Positions 11,309 to 22,800 of a DNA stretch of 64,000 nt are shown here, piece by piece. The position numbers were made by a program, and so were the translations under genes. How positions within the stretch are numbered: position 1 is the first letter of the stretch; each line of letters begins with the position of its first letter. The notes below the pieces were generated by a model, which searched no databases, was not told where the DNA came from, and worked only from the letters and a program-made list of their open reading frames with translations. This stretch comes from Carettochelys insculpta (taxonomy: Eukaryota; Chordata; Testudines; Carettochelyidae): the NCBI RefSeq assembly GCF_033958435.1, contig NC_134141.1, forward strand, positions 101,287,001-101,351,000, in the 5' to 3' direction.

Positions 11309-12330
11309 TTATGTGCAGCTTGTCCCCGAGAGGACCGCTGCGGAGAGACGGGTATCCTCTTGGAATACCCTGTAAAGGGCGTAATGTTTGGCGAAGGTGT
11401 TGTAGGATGACCAGGTCGCCGCTCTGCAAATGTCTTTTAACGCAACGCCCTTGAAAAAGGCTGTTGATGCTGCCACCGCCCTGGTGGAATGAGCCCTGGG
11501 AGTGGCCGATAAAGGAGTCTTTTTGAGCTCGTAGCACATTTTTATGCAGGATACAATGTGCTTTGAGATTCTCTGCGATGAGAGACCTTCTCCTTTCGAT
11601 TTGGGAGCGAGGGAGACTAGGAGTCTATCCGTTTTCCGGAAGGACTTGGTCCTGTCTACGTAGAAGGCTAGCGCCCTCCTCACGTCCAGGAGGTGTAGGC
11701 GCGCCTCTTCGTTGGAGTTATGAGGCTTTGGATAAAACGAGGGTAGAACAATAGGTTCGTTGATGTGAAACTCGGAGGAAACTTTGGGAACAAAGGCTGG
11801 ATGCAGCCGTATGGTTACCGCCTCCTTGGAAAAAACAGTGCAGGGTGGCGTTGCCATGACTGCCGCGAGCTTGCTCACCCTACGAGCTGACGTAATTGCA
11901 AGAAGAAAGGTCGTCTTTATTGTAAGGAGGCAGAGGGGAACCGTGGCGAAGGGCTCGAACGGTGGTCCCATGAGTGTGGTAAGCACCAGGTCCAAGTTCC
12001 ACGAAGGTGGAATCGGTTTCCGAGGGGGGTAGAGGTTTACCAACCCTTTGAGGAACCTGGTAACCATAGGGTGGGCGAACACCGTGTGCCCTTCCTCCTC
12101 ATGTCTGAACGCCGAGATGGCGGCGAGGTGGACCTTTAACGAGGATAGCGAGAGTCCTCCTCTCTTGAGGTCCAGTAAATACTGTAGAATGGTAGGTATA
12201 GGCACCGAAAGGGGGGCCAGTTGTTTGGTAGAACACCAGGCCGTAAAGCGAGTCCATTTTTGTTTGTAGGCCTTCCTAGTGGAAGTCCTCCTGCTACTTT
12301 CTAGGACTTGCTGTACTTCCACTGTGCATG
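11309..12330 (-). CDS. Tyrosine recombinase (DIRS copy 2)
   Basis: About 340 residues. The N-terminal core-binding half runs from RRTSTRKAYKQKWTRF through LKVHLAAISAFRHEEEG. The catalytic half has the first arginine in TSARRVSKLA, a lysine-rich beta region, the HxxR box in RAHSTRAV, and the tyrosine in FAKHYAL. It would join a circular DNA copy of the element to the chromosome. Unlike copy 1 it has no internal frameshift. However, the ATG that starts the copy 1 protein (ATGGCTCA, here at about 12353) is out of frame because of one extra base downstream. The frame itself stays open upstream through the whole reverse transcriptase gene up to 14188. How this protein is started is not clear. Confidence 0.85.
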
Positions 12331-12336
12331 TGCACT

Positions 12337-14571
12337 CTAGGGAGCTGAGCCATGGATTAGCCACGCTTGCAGTCGCAGGCTTTGGGGGTGCGGATGCACT
12401 ATGGACCCCTGGGCTTGCGTGAGCAGATCCGGCGCCACCGGAAGAGGCATCGGTGGATGGTCCGACATGCGCAGGAGTAGGGGGAACCATTGTTGGCGAT
12501 CCCACGTTGGGACTATCAGGATCATCCGGGCCCTTTCCCTCCTGGCTTTTTGCAAAACTTTGTGGATCAGCACTGTGGGAGGAAACGCGTAAAGCAGGGG
12601 GCCCCCCCACTGGATCGCGAACGCGTCCCCCAGGGACCCCCAGCCCAGTCCTGCTCTGGAGCAGAACCGTGGGCACTGCTTGTTGTGCTGAGTGGCAAAC
12701 AGATCTATTTGGGGAAACCCCCATGCGTGGAAAATCGGCCGTAGCAGATCGGGACAGATCTGCCACTCGTGTGTGAGCGCAAAACGCCTGCTCAGCTGGT
12801 CTGCCTTCACGTTGTGCGCACCCGGCAAGTATGAGGCTTTCAAGAGTATATCGTGGGCGATGCACCAGTTCCATAAGCGGATTGCTTCCGCGCATAAGGC
12901 ACGGGATCGAGCTCCTCCTTGCCTGTTTATATAAAACATGGTGGAGGTATTGTCTGTACTGATCCCGACGACTTTGCCTTGTATGTGGTCTCGAAAGTGT
13001 TTGCAGGCGTTGAACACTGCTCTGAGCTCCAGTACATTGATGTGTAGTGACTGTTCCATGGGTGACCACAGTCCTTGAGTCACCTCTTCGCCCATGTGCG
13101 CTCCCCACCCTATGAGGGAGGCATCTGTGGTGAGGAAAACCGAGATTTGCGGCTGATGGAAGGGTACCCCTGTTAGCAGGTTCCTGGGGTTTACCCACCA
13201 TTGCAGGGATTTGCGCACCCCGGGTGTGGGCGACACCGCCCTGTGAACGGTGTGTACTGCCGGTTTGTATACACTGGCCAGCCAGTGCTGCATGCTGCGC
13301 ATGTGCAACCTGGCGTTTTGTACCACAAACGTCGCCGCTGCCATGTGGCCCAGCAGCTGCAAGCACGTCAAGACCGGCACCGTAGGGCTGAAGGTGATGA
13401 CTTGCACGAGGGAACCGATGGCTCGAAAGCGAGCCTCTGGTAGGTATACTCTGGCCGTGATCGAGTTTATGCGAGCCCCTATGAACTCTATGTCCTGTGT
13501 GGGGTCTATTTTTGATTTTGCCAGATTGATAACCAGGCCAAGTGAGGAGAACGTGTCTGCTGTGACGCGTATCATGCGGAGAACCTCCCCCTTCGAGGCC
13601 CCTTTGAGCAGGCAGTCGTCCAGATACGGGAAAATAAATACCCCCTGTCTGTGCAGGTAGGCTGACACCACTGCCAAGGTCTTGGTGAAGACTCTGGGGG
13701 CCGAGGAGAGGCCAAACGGTAGGACTTTGTATTGGAAGTGTTCGTTGCCTACCATGAAACGGAGAAATCGCCGGTGAGCCGGATGGATGGTTATGTGGAA
13801 GTACGCGTCTTGCAAATCGAGGGCTGCGAACCAATCTCCATCGTCCAGTGCTGTAAGGATGGAGGCAATCGTGATCATCCGAAAACGTTGTTTGCGCAGA
13901 TACCTGTTGAGGCCGCGAAGGTCTAAGATGGGCCTCCAGCCTCCTGTCTTTTTCTCCGTTAGGAAATACCGGGAGTAAAACCCTTTTCCTTGCAGTTACT
14001 CCGGCACCCTTTCCACCGCCCCTATGAGCACGAGATGGGCCACCTCCTGCCTGAGCCTGGCTACATGGGAGGCCTCCTGGAGGTGGGGCTTGGGCGGAGG
14101 TCGCGATGGTGGGAGCGACTGGAAGGGGATGGCGTACCCCGTGGCTATGATCTCCAGCACCCATTTGTCTGTGGTGATCCTTTGCCACTGGTCGTAGAAT
14201 GGTCGGAGGCGATGGTGAAATAGCCGCTTCGGATGACCTTGTGCGATGGTAGTGATGGCGCAGCCCTGGATCTGTATGTCAAACTTGTGGCCTGTGGCCC
14301 CGCCCCGAGGACGCACGGCCCTGTTGTGAGCGTCGCCTGGGAGTTCTGTACTGCTGGTGCTACTGATGCCACCCTTGCTCGTAACCCCTGTGATACTGGG
14401 GGCGCTGTTGCTGGTACTGGTACCGCCTTTGCTGAGGGTAGTACCTTTTCTTTGTGTATGGAGGGGTGTAAATCCCCAGGGTCCTGAGTGTGGCTCTTGA
14501 ATCTTTACTGGAATGAAGGACCGAGTCAGTTGATTCAGCAAACAGCTTCTGCGAGTCGAAGGGAAGGTCAA
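12337..14571 (-). CDS. Reverse transcriptase/RNase H polyprotein (DIRS copy 2, one in-frame stop)
   Basis: The frame holds, in order: an N-terminal part with TDKWVLEIIATGYAIPF, a TAA at 13996-13998, GKGFYSRYFL, GGWRPILDLRGLN, ALDLQDAYFHITIH, LPFGLSSAPRVF, the active site YLDD (13615-13626), then RNase H with TTDASLIGWGAH, ELRAVFNACKHF, STDNTSTMFYINRQGG and the AHNVKADQLSR box. It ends with the DIRS-typical region IDLFATQHNKQCPRFCSR and LIHKVLQKARRERARMILI. Apart from the single TAA, the frame is open over 2.2 kb. The TAA sits between the conserved N-terminal box and the first polymerase motifs, and copy 1 has it at the same place. It may be an inherited nonsense mutation of this subfamily, or a recoded stop. 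The frame ends where the recombinase begins. Confidence 0.88.
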
Positions 14572-14790
14572 CTATCTTTGCCTGCAGATCTCTCGGTATA
14601 CCCGAGGTCTGGAGCCAGGACTCCCGTCGCATCACCACTGCAGTTGCTGTGGAACGTGCTGCTGTGTCCGCAACGTCCAAAGCAATCTGAACTCCCATCC
14701 TCGCAGCCGCGTAGCCTTCTTGCACTATGGCCTTGAGGACCGGCTTTTTGTCCTCTGGAAGCGAGTCCATGAGGGAGGACTGAAGAGGAC
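14360..14790 (-). pseudogene. gag C-terminal remnant (DIRS copy 2)
   Basis: A 136-codon frame (14360-14770) beginning MDSLPEDKKPVLKAIVQEGY and ending with a tyrosine/glutamine-rich tail (RYYPQQRRYQYQQQRPQ). The basic Q/Y-rich end could bind nucleic acid. It corresponds to the last third of gag in copy 1. The upstream part is deleted, so the methionine used here is fortuitous. The frame overlaps the start of the reverse transcriptase frame. Confidence 0.7.
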
Positions 14791-15114
14791 ATTGTTGGTG
14801 AGTCTTTGAGTTTTTAAGTGGGTACTTAGCACCTTTTTTGTGCTGTTTTCCCCCCGTCCGATGGCCTGCCTCAGCAGGAGGGCTGATGGCCGTAGCTCCT
14901 GGCCTCCGGCGCTTGTTACTGGGACTGGGCTGAGCTGTCCCTCTCGTAGCTTGTTTGTTGTTGTTTTTTTTTTTTTGTTTTTTTTTGTTTTACAAAATAA
15001 CAACCGGCTAACTTATAGTAGCCTAAGTAACTGAAAAACTTCAAAGAAAAAACAGATAAAGTCGTTGAATACGCTATTCGGCCTTAGCCTAGTCGGATTC
15101 CATCTGCAGCCGAC

Positions 15115-15290
15115 GGCGGTTAAGAGGAACTGGCGGGGACCGGATCGCGCACATGGCCAGGAGCGCGCAAGGGAGCGGCGCGCGCCGGCGCATGCGCGGT
15201 CCGGCAGAAACTGCTTGGAAGATCCGATCTGCGGCGCCGGGCAAGCCCGTCACCTATTGTGGAGCACCCACGGGGACACTCGAAGAAGAA
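15115..15290. repeat. DIRS copy 2, 5' inverted terminal repeat
   Basis: Reverse complement of the 3' repeat, ending cactcgaagaagaa at the junction with the surrounding MITE. The leader between it and gag contains T-rich runs at 14955-14990. Confidence 0.9.
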
Positions 15291-15387
15291 GTGCTGCATA
15301 TGCACCATGTCACTTCATTAGTAATCTCCCATCACCTTAATTGCCATGTCCCCTTCGAAGTCGAGGGCTAGTCTAGACACTGCCATT

Positions 15388-16207
15388 GACTCAAGAACTA
15401 CTACCTAATTCAAAAATAACCCTACTGGCCTGCAACTGGCATAAACTTTCTCACAACACTTTATGGGTATTTAAACAAAGCCACTTTACACATACACTGC
15501 AAAACGTTGGGATAGGCTACACACTCACACTCATTACAGAGATCACCTAAACAAAATAATTTAATTTAATAAAGATCAGTTGGAAATAAACGGCTACCAA
15601 CATCTATGAAGTGAAAAGGTCAAATCATTAAACGTTCCTTGATATACCACAGCAGGAAACTGTCTAAGTTTTGAAACTTTGCAATGCACCAGTCTTCGTT
15701 GTAAAGGTCTTCATGCTATCTTCAGGAGTCAGACCCAGCCACGGATACCCCACTGACAGCCTCCCTCAGCTGGGGGAGCTGGGAGCTGCAGCAGCGCAGA
15801 TGTTCCCCAGCTTCCCCTGGTTCCCCCACCACGGCAAGGCTGCCCCTCAGCTGGGGGGGCCAGGACCTGGAGCAGCAGCACGGTGGCCCCCCAGCTGGTG
15901 GAAGCCGGGAGCTTCACTGGGAGGGTGACAGCCCCTACAGGGAAGCCACCTCCTAACTCCCAGATGGGGTGACTATCCATCTTGTTTTGGCCAGGATGGC
16001 ATCATTCCCCTTGTCCCATATTTGGGGGGGGGGCGGCAGCGGTGATGGCGATATGGTCAACCTAATTATGTTAGGCATCATAAGTATAGCTATGAAGAAA
16101 AGAAAAAACATAAGTTATGTCTTAAGAGCTCACCATATATGTTACTCATCTTCTACGAAAGGCTTTGTGCACATTAATTTATAATAGCAGATTGAGATCC
16201 TTTAATG
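15388..16207. other. Unannotated intron sequence with a GC-rich patch
   Basis: AT-rich apart from 15720-15970, which is rich in repeated cagctgggg-type motifs and may be a decayed GC-rich repeat. No gene was recognised. Confidence 0.45.
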
Positions 16208-16395
16208 CATGGGTGTCCAACCTTTTGGCTTGCCTGGCCGCATTGAGTGAAGAGGAATTGTCTTGGGCCGTATATAAAATATATAACATAGTTAATGTAT
16301 ATAAATCACATAATAATGTTAAAAGTTTACGATCTTGTGGGGCCGCATTACTAGCTGTCCAGGGCTGCATGCGGCCCGCGGGCTGGACACGCCTG
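16208..16395. mobile_element. hAT-type MITE with perfect 8-bp target duplication
   Basis: The ends are gggtgtccaacc and ggctggacacgcctg, imperfect inverted repeats typical of hAT elements. The 8-bp sequence ctttaatg occurs immediately outside both ends (16200-16207 and 16396-16403). The body is 188 bp, AT-rich and noncoding. Confidence 0.88.
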
Positions 16396-16403
16396 CTTTA
16401 ATG

Positions 16404-17732
16404 AAATCTCTGTTAGTAGGAGTAATGCTAAGACTGGAGCTACTAACTACATATTGCACACACTCTTACCACCCATAGGAAAACTAGCTCAGAATAAAAA
16501 GTCAACTGTTTTTTTTTTGTTTGCTTAACGTTTGCAAAAAGTGGGGCTAATTTTTTAACATACCTTTGCTTTTGCTTCGTCCTGCCTCTGAACTATCATT
16601 AGGGAACAGAAGTAGAAACACCAAACTATTATGAGAAAATTTTTAAAAAAATTCTAATCCAATCAAAACCAGAAAACTTGTGTGACAGCTTGTTGTCCAG
16701 TCTAAATGCCAGACCAAAGAGGTTTGGCTTAGCATCTAAAAGTTCATCCAACTTGAACCTTAAAACCTAATTTGAAATCCAGTGAGGAAATGTAAAAAGC
16801 TTACTTTTGTAAGAGAGGAAAAAAATGTGGTTGTCAGCTAACATGGTTGAGGGCACAGTACAGAGTTCAAGAACCTATATGAAGGACATATGAGCATTAA
16901 TTGAGAGAACTATTGCTGAAAGAAAGAAAGACAACCATAGAGCAAAGCAAGGTTATAAAATGTAAGGAAATGCCAAAATAAAAGCATATATTATTAGGAG
17001 GGGCAGATAGCTTGTGCTATTCAGGTTGCTCAACACTTCCCATTCTGAAACTGCTTTCAGCTGTTACAACTGCCAAACTAACCATTTGGGCTAAATATTT
17101 CCACGCTAGTTGCCAGCATCTGGCTGAAATGTTACTGAAATATTCACTCAAACAGTTCAGCCACTTCTGACAATGAGGATAAAGAAAAAATAATTTCCTG
17201 CCAACTCCAGTCTTAAAAAATCCCGGCAACCTTTTCTTTGAAAAAGAACTTGCACCCCTCTGCTTTAGAGCATGGGACTTCACATCTGGGGATGGGTGTG
17301 TGTGTGTGGGGGGTTTGTTTCAGGAATGTGCCTTTTGCCATTCTTGCAAAAATCTGTCTAGGTTAGGAGCTATATTCCCAAAGATTGTGGATACACAGGT
17401 CATGCTCCAGCTTGAGGCAAAGAAGGACTTACCCTGCAATTGCAGTCCTGGGTGGAAAACTGAAGTGGTATGAGGAGCCTATGGAGGGGAACTGGGCTGG
17501 GAGTTATTGGAGATGGGACAACTGGAAGCCAGAGTGAGGTAGAGTCAGATCAAATGAGAAGTGGGACTGGCTTGGAAAAGGCAAGGGGGACTGGAGAGGG
17601 GAGGGGACTGCACAGCTAATCTTAATTCTGCTGTTTCCGACCATTTGAGCACGTGGCTTTGCAACCTTGAGTCCTTCAAACAGAGCGAGTGCAAGTGCAT
17701 ACACACATGCAAAAACTCTTATTATTCTGTGT
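16404..17732. other. Unannotated intron sequence
   Basis: AT-rich, with a short GT run near 17297. No gene or clear repeat was recognised. Confidence 0.5.
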
Positions 17733-18140
17733 GGCTGGGTCTACACGTGCCCCCTCCTTTTGAAAGGGGCATGTTAATGAGCAGGTTCGAAATATGCTAA
17801 TGAGGCACTGCAATGAATATGCAGCACCTCATTAGCACAATGGCAGCCGCGGGTACTCGAAAGTGCGGCTTTTTGAATCGCGTGCCACCTGTGGAGATGG
17901 GACCTTCCGAAAGGACCACCCCCCCAGTTTTCAAAAGCCCTTCTTCCTATCTGGTGATCGGAAGAAGGGCTTTCGAAAGGTCCCGTCTCCACGGGCGGCG
18001 CGCGATTCAAAAAGCCGCACTTTCGAATCGTCACGGCAGTCATTATGCTAATGAGGTGCTGCATATACATTGCAGCGCCTCATTAGCATATTTCGAACCT
18101 GCTCATTAACATGCCCCTTTTGAAAGGAAGGGGCATGTAT
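17733..18140. mobile_element. Foldback MITE of the Harbinger-like GTCTACAC group
   Basis: It starts ggctgggtctacacgtgccc. The left arm (17745-17990) is the reverse complement of the right arm (17940-18137) over nearly the whole element, including gaaatatgctaatgaggc, tgcagcacctcattagc and gtgcggctttttgaatcg. The outermost 15 bp on the right are degraded. The start resembles the ends of the autonomous Harbinger at 55-60 kb. No coding capacity. Confidence 0.78.
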
Positions 18141-18207
18141 GTTTATTTATATATGTATGCACACCACACATCAGAATACAAACTACAGTGTTCCCACCAC
18201 ACATAAT

Positions 18208-18685
18208 TAGGACCCTGCCAAATTCAGAGTCATGAAACACACCTCACAGACCATGAAATTTGGTCTTTTCTGTACCTTTACCCTAGACTATACAGCTCTC
18301 CCAGAGGGAGACCCACATTTCTCAAATTGGGGTCCTGGTCCTAAAAGCTGTTTCAGAGGGGAAACAACATTATTTTAGGGGGTTGAAGTATTGCCAACGT
18401 CACCTGTGAACTGCCTTTAGAGCTGGGCTGCCGGAGAGCAGTGACTGCTGGTCAGGCACCCAGCTCTGAATGCAACATACTGTCAGCAGTAGCACAGAAG
18501 TACTTCAGTACCTCCTATAATAACCTTGTAACCCCTCCCCTCATTCCTTTTTTTGATCCGGATGCCTACAATTCCAACACCATAAAATTTCAGATTTAAA
18601 TAACTGAAATCCTGAAATTAACAATTTTAAAATGCCTATCACCGTGAAATAGACCAAAATGGACCGTGAATTTGGTAGGGTCCTA
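18208..18685. mobile_element. hAT-type nonautonomous element
   Basis: The ends are taggaccctgccaaattc and gaatttggtagggtccta, an inverted pair. Flanks cacataat (18200-18207) and tacaaaat (18686-18693) match at 6 of 8 positions, consistent with an aged 8-bp duplication. No coding frame. The same terminus occurs at 517-540. Confidence 0.8.
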
Positions 18686-19621
18686 TACAAAATGGACAAC
18701 GGCTAATATCTGTTTTTTTATTCCACCTTCATTTACCTAGATGAAATTCACCTTCATATATGACATGACATGACAGCACAAAACCGATACATGCACACGT
18801 TCTATTAAGCATGGGAGTGAGGGACTAAAATGATGCATGGAACCGGTACTGCCCTTTGTGCAAGGGTGAAGTCAGTATCAGGGATAGATATTCAAAATAT
18901 TCTTTTTTATAAAACTATTATGGCTAAGTATATAATGGTACTGTAGGTCACTGAAGGTCTACGTATTGGCAAGAAACTCATTTAGTTACATGAGCTAGGA
19001 AACTAAGCCTGGAAACGACCTTCCTTTGGAATTCTGCAGGCACATAATGCAAACGGCACATGTCGCAATATTCCTAGAACAGTGGAGAATCACTGACAGA
19101 TTGATCTTCACCTGGGCACATGAAGTGCTACTAGGTCTTACTAAGGCAAGTCAGATACATTTTCACAGAATTTCTTCTCGAAACTGCTGAGCAAATTTTT
19201 TTTTCTGTTCAAGTGGGGTCCCTTTTTTTCCACAAAAGGGCCAAGCCCTTTGGAAACGAGAGTATTAATTAAGGAATAGATTCAAACGTCAACTGCTTCT
19301 GAAACACTGGGGACTGTAAAACCTCTGTGGAGTGGTGCGGCTATGATGGGAATATGTTTAATGCTGTGCTATAGGAGAGGAATCCCTCAGCTACTACCTC
19401 TGTTCACTATGTCACTCTGTGTGTGTGTGTGCGCGCATGCACGCCTTTCCAATACATGTTCTCAAATTCATCTCTATGCTAAGCAGGAAGAGTTTGAAAA
19501 ATTGGATCCCCCCATCCCCTTGGGCTCAGCTCTACACTAACTCATTTTCAGTATTATGTGAGTAGAAGCTGCCAGATGAGAACAAAATTAAGCTCTATGT
19601 GTGAATTTCACTCTGTGGAAC
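18686..19621. other. Unannotated intron sequence
   Basis: No gene, RNA or repeat was recognised apart from short homopolymers. Confidence 0.5.
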
Positions 19622-19868
19622 GTAGGTGCACATTTACACATAAATATGGTGTATTGGTGTATAGATGTGTTTCTCTCTCTCTCTATAGATATATATATAT
19701 AGATATATAGATGTATTTATGTCTGTCTCTCTATATATACATATATATATATATATCTATAGAGAGAGAGAGAAAGACAGATATAAACACATCTATCTAT
19801 CTATATATAGAGAGAAAGTGAGAGAAACACATCTATACACCATATTTATGTATAAGCGTGCACCTGTC
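19622..19868. repeat. AT/CT microsatellite inside an imperfect palindrome
   Basis: Outer arms read gtgcacatttacacataaat on the left and the inverse of tttatgtataagcgtgcac on the right. Next come ggtgtatagatgtgtttctc and its inverse, and the centre is (TA)n and (TCTA)n. The symmetry suggests a foldback element whose centre expanded as a microsatellite. It could also be purely slippage-derived. Confidence 0.7.
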
Positions 19869-22800
19869 TTCCACCAGCAGAATGCTATGTTCAGTTAATT
19901 GGCAGAAAGCACCACATTTCTAAGACTGAGTCTTGGCAGAAAGCCATACAGAGAGCAGACTCTCAGCTTAGTGATCTTGGGCAAAATCAGTGGCTCACAC
20001 CAGAGTTCACGGGAAGCTAAGCGCTTGTGCCGCTGCTCAGGAGAGATTCAAATGCCGCCCAGCTGATTAGCAGCGTGCCCATAGCTAGGCTTCTGTTCCT
20101 ACTGGTGGTGCACATTTCTCAGTGCACACAAAAGTGTATTCTGCACATGAATGGAAAAAATACTTACATGGATTGAAAAGATTGGAGGGAACATTGCTCA
20201 AGAGCATATGCAGTATGTGGTAAGTTCCACGCCCCTTTGAAACACGGGACCCTGGGGGTAACTGTCCCCTTTGCTCTCCCCCCGCCACTGTCAGCAGGCC
20301 TCAGCATCAATATCACTCTTACGTTTTTAAATATACTTTTCAAAAATCTTGTATGTTCTAAATCTTAGTCAGATGCAGTTTTTCTTTTTCAGCTCATTTT
20401 AACAAGAAAATTAATTCACTGACTTATTTGCTTTGAATGCTGGTACCTATTGGTAAAGCTGGTAATATGTTCCTGGTGGACATGGGATTAACAACAGTAC
20501 AAGCACCAATGCTTAATTTGTTCTGGTTCTTCTGACCAATTCCACCCTTTCAGAATAGAGATTGTGGCTTGGTATCGTGGTCTATCCAAGTTACTGAGCT
20601 GCTCTCTCCCCCTAAACAGTAGGGCCGGAAGCGGAAGAGGTGGAGAAGGCAAGGAAAGCAAACAGCACCTCTACCTCCTCCTCTTCTGCTTCCAGGCGCT
20701 TCCAAAAGGCGGCCCTGGTCACCAACCTGCCACATTTCCTTCTGTAGCAGACAGACAAATCATTCTGCTGCTTCCAAAAGTCAAGTGAAAAAAAAATGAT
20801 GCAAATAAAACGGCTTACATAAAATCCAGGGATTTTTTTTTATTTTGGAAAAAAGCAGCAAAAACTGAAAACAAAAGGCTTTCTGTGCATCTTACATGGT
20901 CTGAAGACTACTGAAACTTCCTTACAGACTCCCTAACCATGACTTCCACCTCAGTTCTGAATGTCTTCTCAAGTCACTGGGTTCTAAACTAACAATGTCA
21001 GCCTGGAAGAGAGACCAGGACACCATTATGGGGGCGGGGGGCTCTTTGAATTATGTGACAATGGTCAAAAACAAAATATTATTGTGTCATTACAATGTAA
21101 AAATGGTATGCCCTGTTGATTTCTGGTCATCCTGTAAATAAAAAAGAGGATTGCAAGAGTGGTGGTGAAGCTGACCAAGTCCATGGAAAAACATCTCACA
21201 CAAGAATAAAATATAAAGTCAGATATTTGCTTCAGACAGGTGCCAAGTAAGACTGAATATGACAGAAGTATGAAAACAGTGAATGGTAGAGAGATGGAAA
21301 TTGAGGATATCTATTCATTCTCACAAGAATAAGGGAACATTCTACAAACCTTTGAATGGCAGTTTAAAACTGATAAAAAGAAACCCTGTGGGACTAACTT
21401 GCTACAAATGTTCACTGTGGTTGAGAGTTTGTCAGGACTCAAGAGACTGGACATGTATGGTTCAAAATAAGCTACCCCTTAGCAAATTGCTGAGAGGTAA
21501 GAAAATTTGCCAGGTGAGAAAAATGCCCAGGCACATGGGTCAAAAGCACCTTGGCAGTTTTTAAAGGGAACTTTTTCAAGCTGCCTGAGATGCAGGCTGA
21601 GACTGGATTTGATGAATGTGTTGGATGTTAGTCCTGCCTAGGGTACCACCTTTTAAATAAGATGGTTACAAGCAGATTGTTATTTTAAAAAACCTTTTTC
21701 TCTAAATGCTTTGCTCCTGTTGCAAACAACTAACAATACTTTGATTTAAGAAGGCTGTCTGGTCCTTATATTCACCACAGACTCTTGAAGGGAAGAACTA
21801 CAGGCCTCTAAATCTTTATTAGATCTTGGTAAGCATGATAGACACAGAGTATTATAGCTCAAGGCCCCAACTAAAAGTGGAGAATTGTCAAATTTCACCC
21901 CACAGCCTGTGCAAGCCAAAAGCCCTAGATCTGAGAGATAAGAAGGGAGATGGCAGTGAAGGTTAGCCCTGTAACAAGGAATCAGCTTTTCCAGTGCCTG
22001 CCTCTGCATCAGCTACTTCTAGGCACTGTGAGAGAGAGGCTGCTGGATCAGAGGGACCACAGTTCTGACCCACTAGGGTTATTTTTATGTTACATTGTTC
22101 CTGTAATGGAGCTAGCTACATAACTCATATCCTGAGGCATCACAATACAGAATGTAGCCAAACACAAAACAGAAAAGCCTCTAACTCAAGATTTAGGAGT
22201 CTCCTGTTTCCTTGAATGCTCTGCTGCCTCCACAGTATCTAAGTCACACCATCTTAGGTTCCCTCACACCTCGATCCATACATAGGACTCTGGGAACGTA
22301 GCCAAGTGTAAAAGGACTCAGGTTAGACACTCTGACCCTAAGTTAAATACTTTTCATCTCATTTCTGAATTTATCCAGGACTCCAGATAATTTCTGTCTA
22401 ATTGAAACATGTCATGAAGATCAATGCAGCAAAGTCTAAGATAAGGCAGCTTAACAAGCCTTATAAACATCTGACACAGTAAATTAGCACCAATAAAATG
22501 TGACGTACTGAGTCGTCCTTATAAAAACTGCTTTAAATTCTTGGCTAATAGAAATGTGTTAATTGAGTTTTTTTTTTTTTAAATAAAAAGGATGCTTCCC
22601 CAGGCACTCCCCAAACTGCATCCCTTATCACTGCATCTAAAAGCATCAGGGCCACGGTGTATGTTTACTCCAGACACTATAAGATTTCAGAACACTGGGT
22701 GTGAAATTGTGAGAATTTATGTAATAAACACTCTTGAGATGGCGTTTTTTTCTGCTATTCTCTTTGTTTCTTGCCAACTTCCAGTCACCTCCAGAACTCA

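Larger units (their letters stand above)
10901..15290 (-). mobile_element. DIRS-type retrotransposon, copy 2 (better preserved, gag-deleted)
   Basis: A 4.4-kb element coding on the minus strand. Inverted terminal repeats lie at 10901-11112 and 15115-15290, with an internal complementary region at 11167-11268. The reverse transcriptase/RNase H and tyrosine recombinase frames are long and almost undamaged. Compared with copy 1, about 1.5 kb is missing near 14785: sequence matching 7285 of copy 1 joins sequence matching 8845, removing most of gag. The insertion lies inside a MITE and its edges are therefore exact: MITE sequence ends at 10900 and resumes at 15291. No target duplication is seen, as expected for DIRS integration. 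Confidence 0.92.
10610..15384. mobile_element. Foldback MITE split by a DIRS insertion
   Basis: The left arm (10610-10695) and the right arm (15291-15384) are inverted copies. Both read, from the outside in, gtgtctagactagccc, then an A+T-rich stretch with agattactaatgaagtg, then gtgcatatgcag. The bases ATT flank both sides (10607-10609 and 15385-15387), consistent with a 3-bp target duplication. The element has no coding capacity. Its halves are separated by a second small palindromic element and by DIRS copy 2, so it is older than both. Confidence 0.82.
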
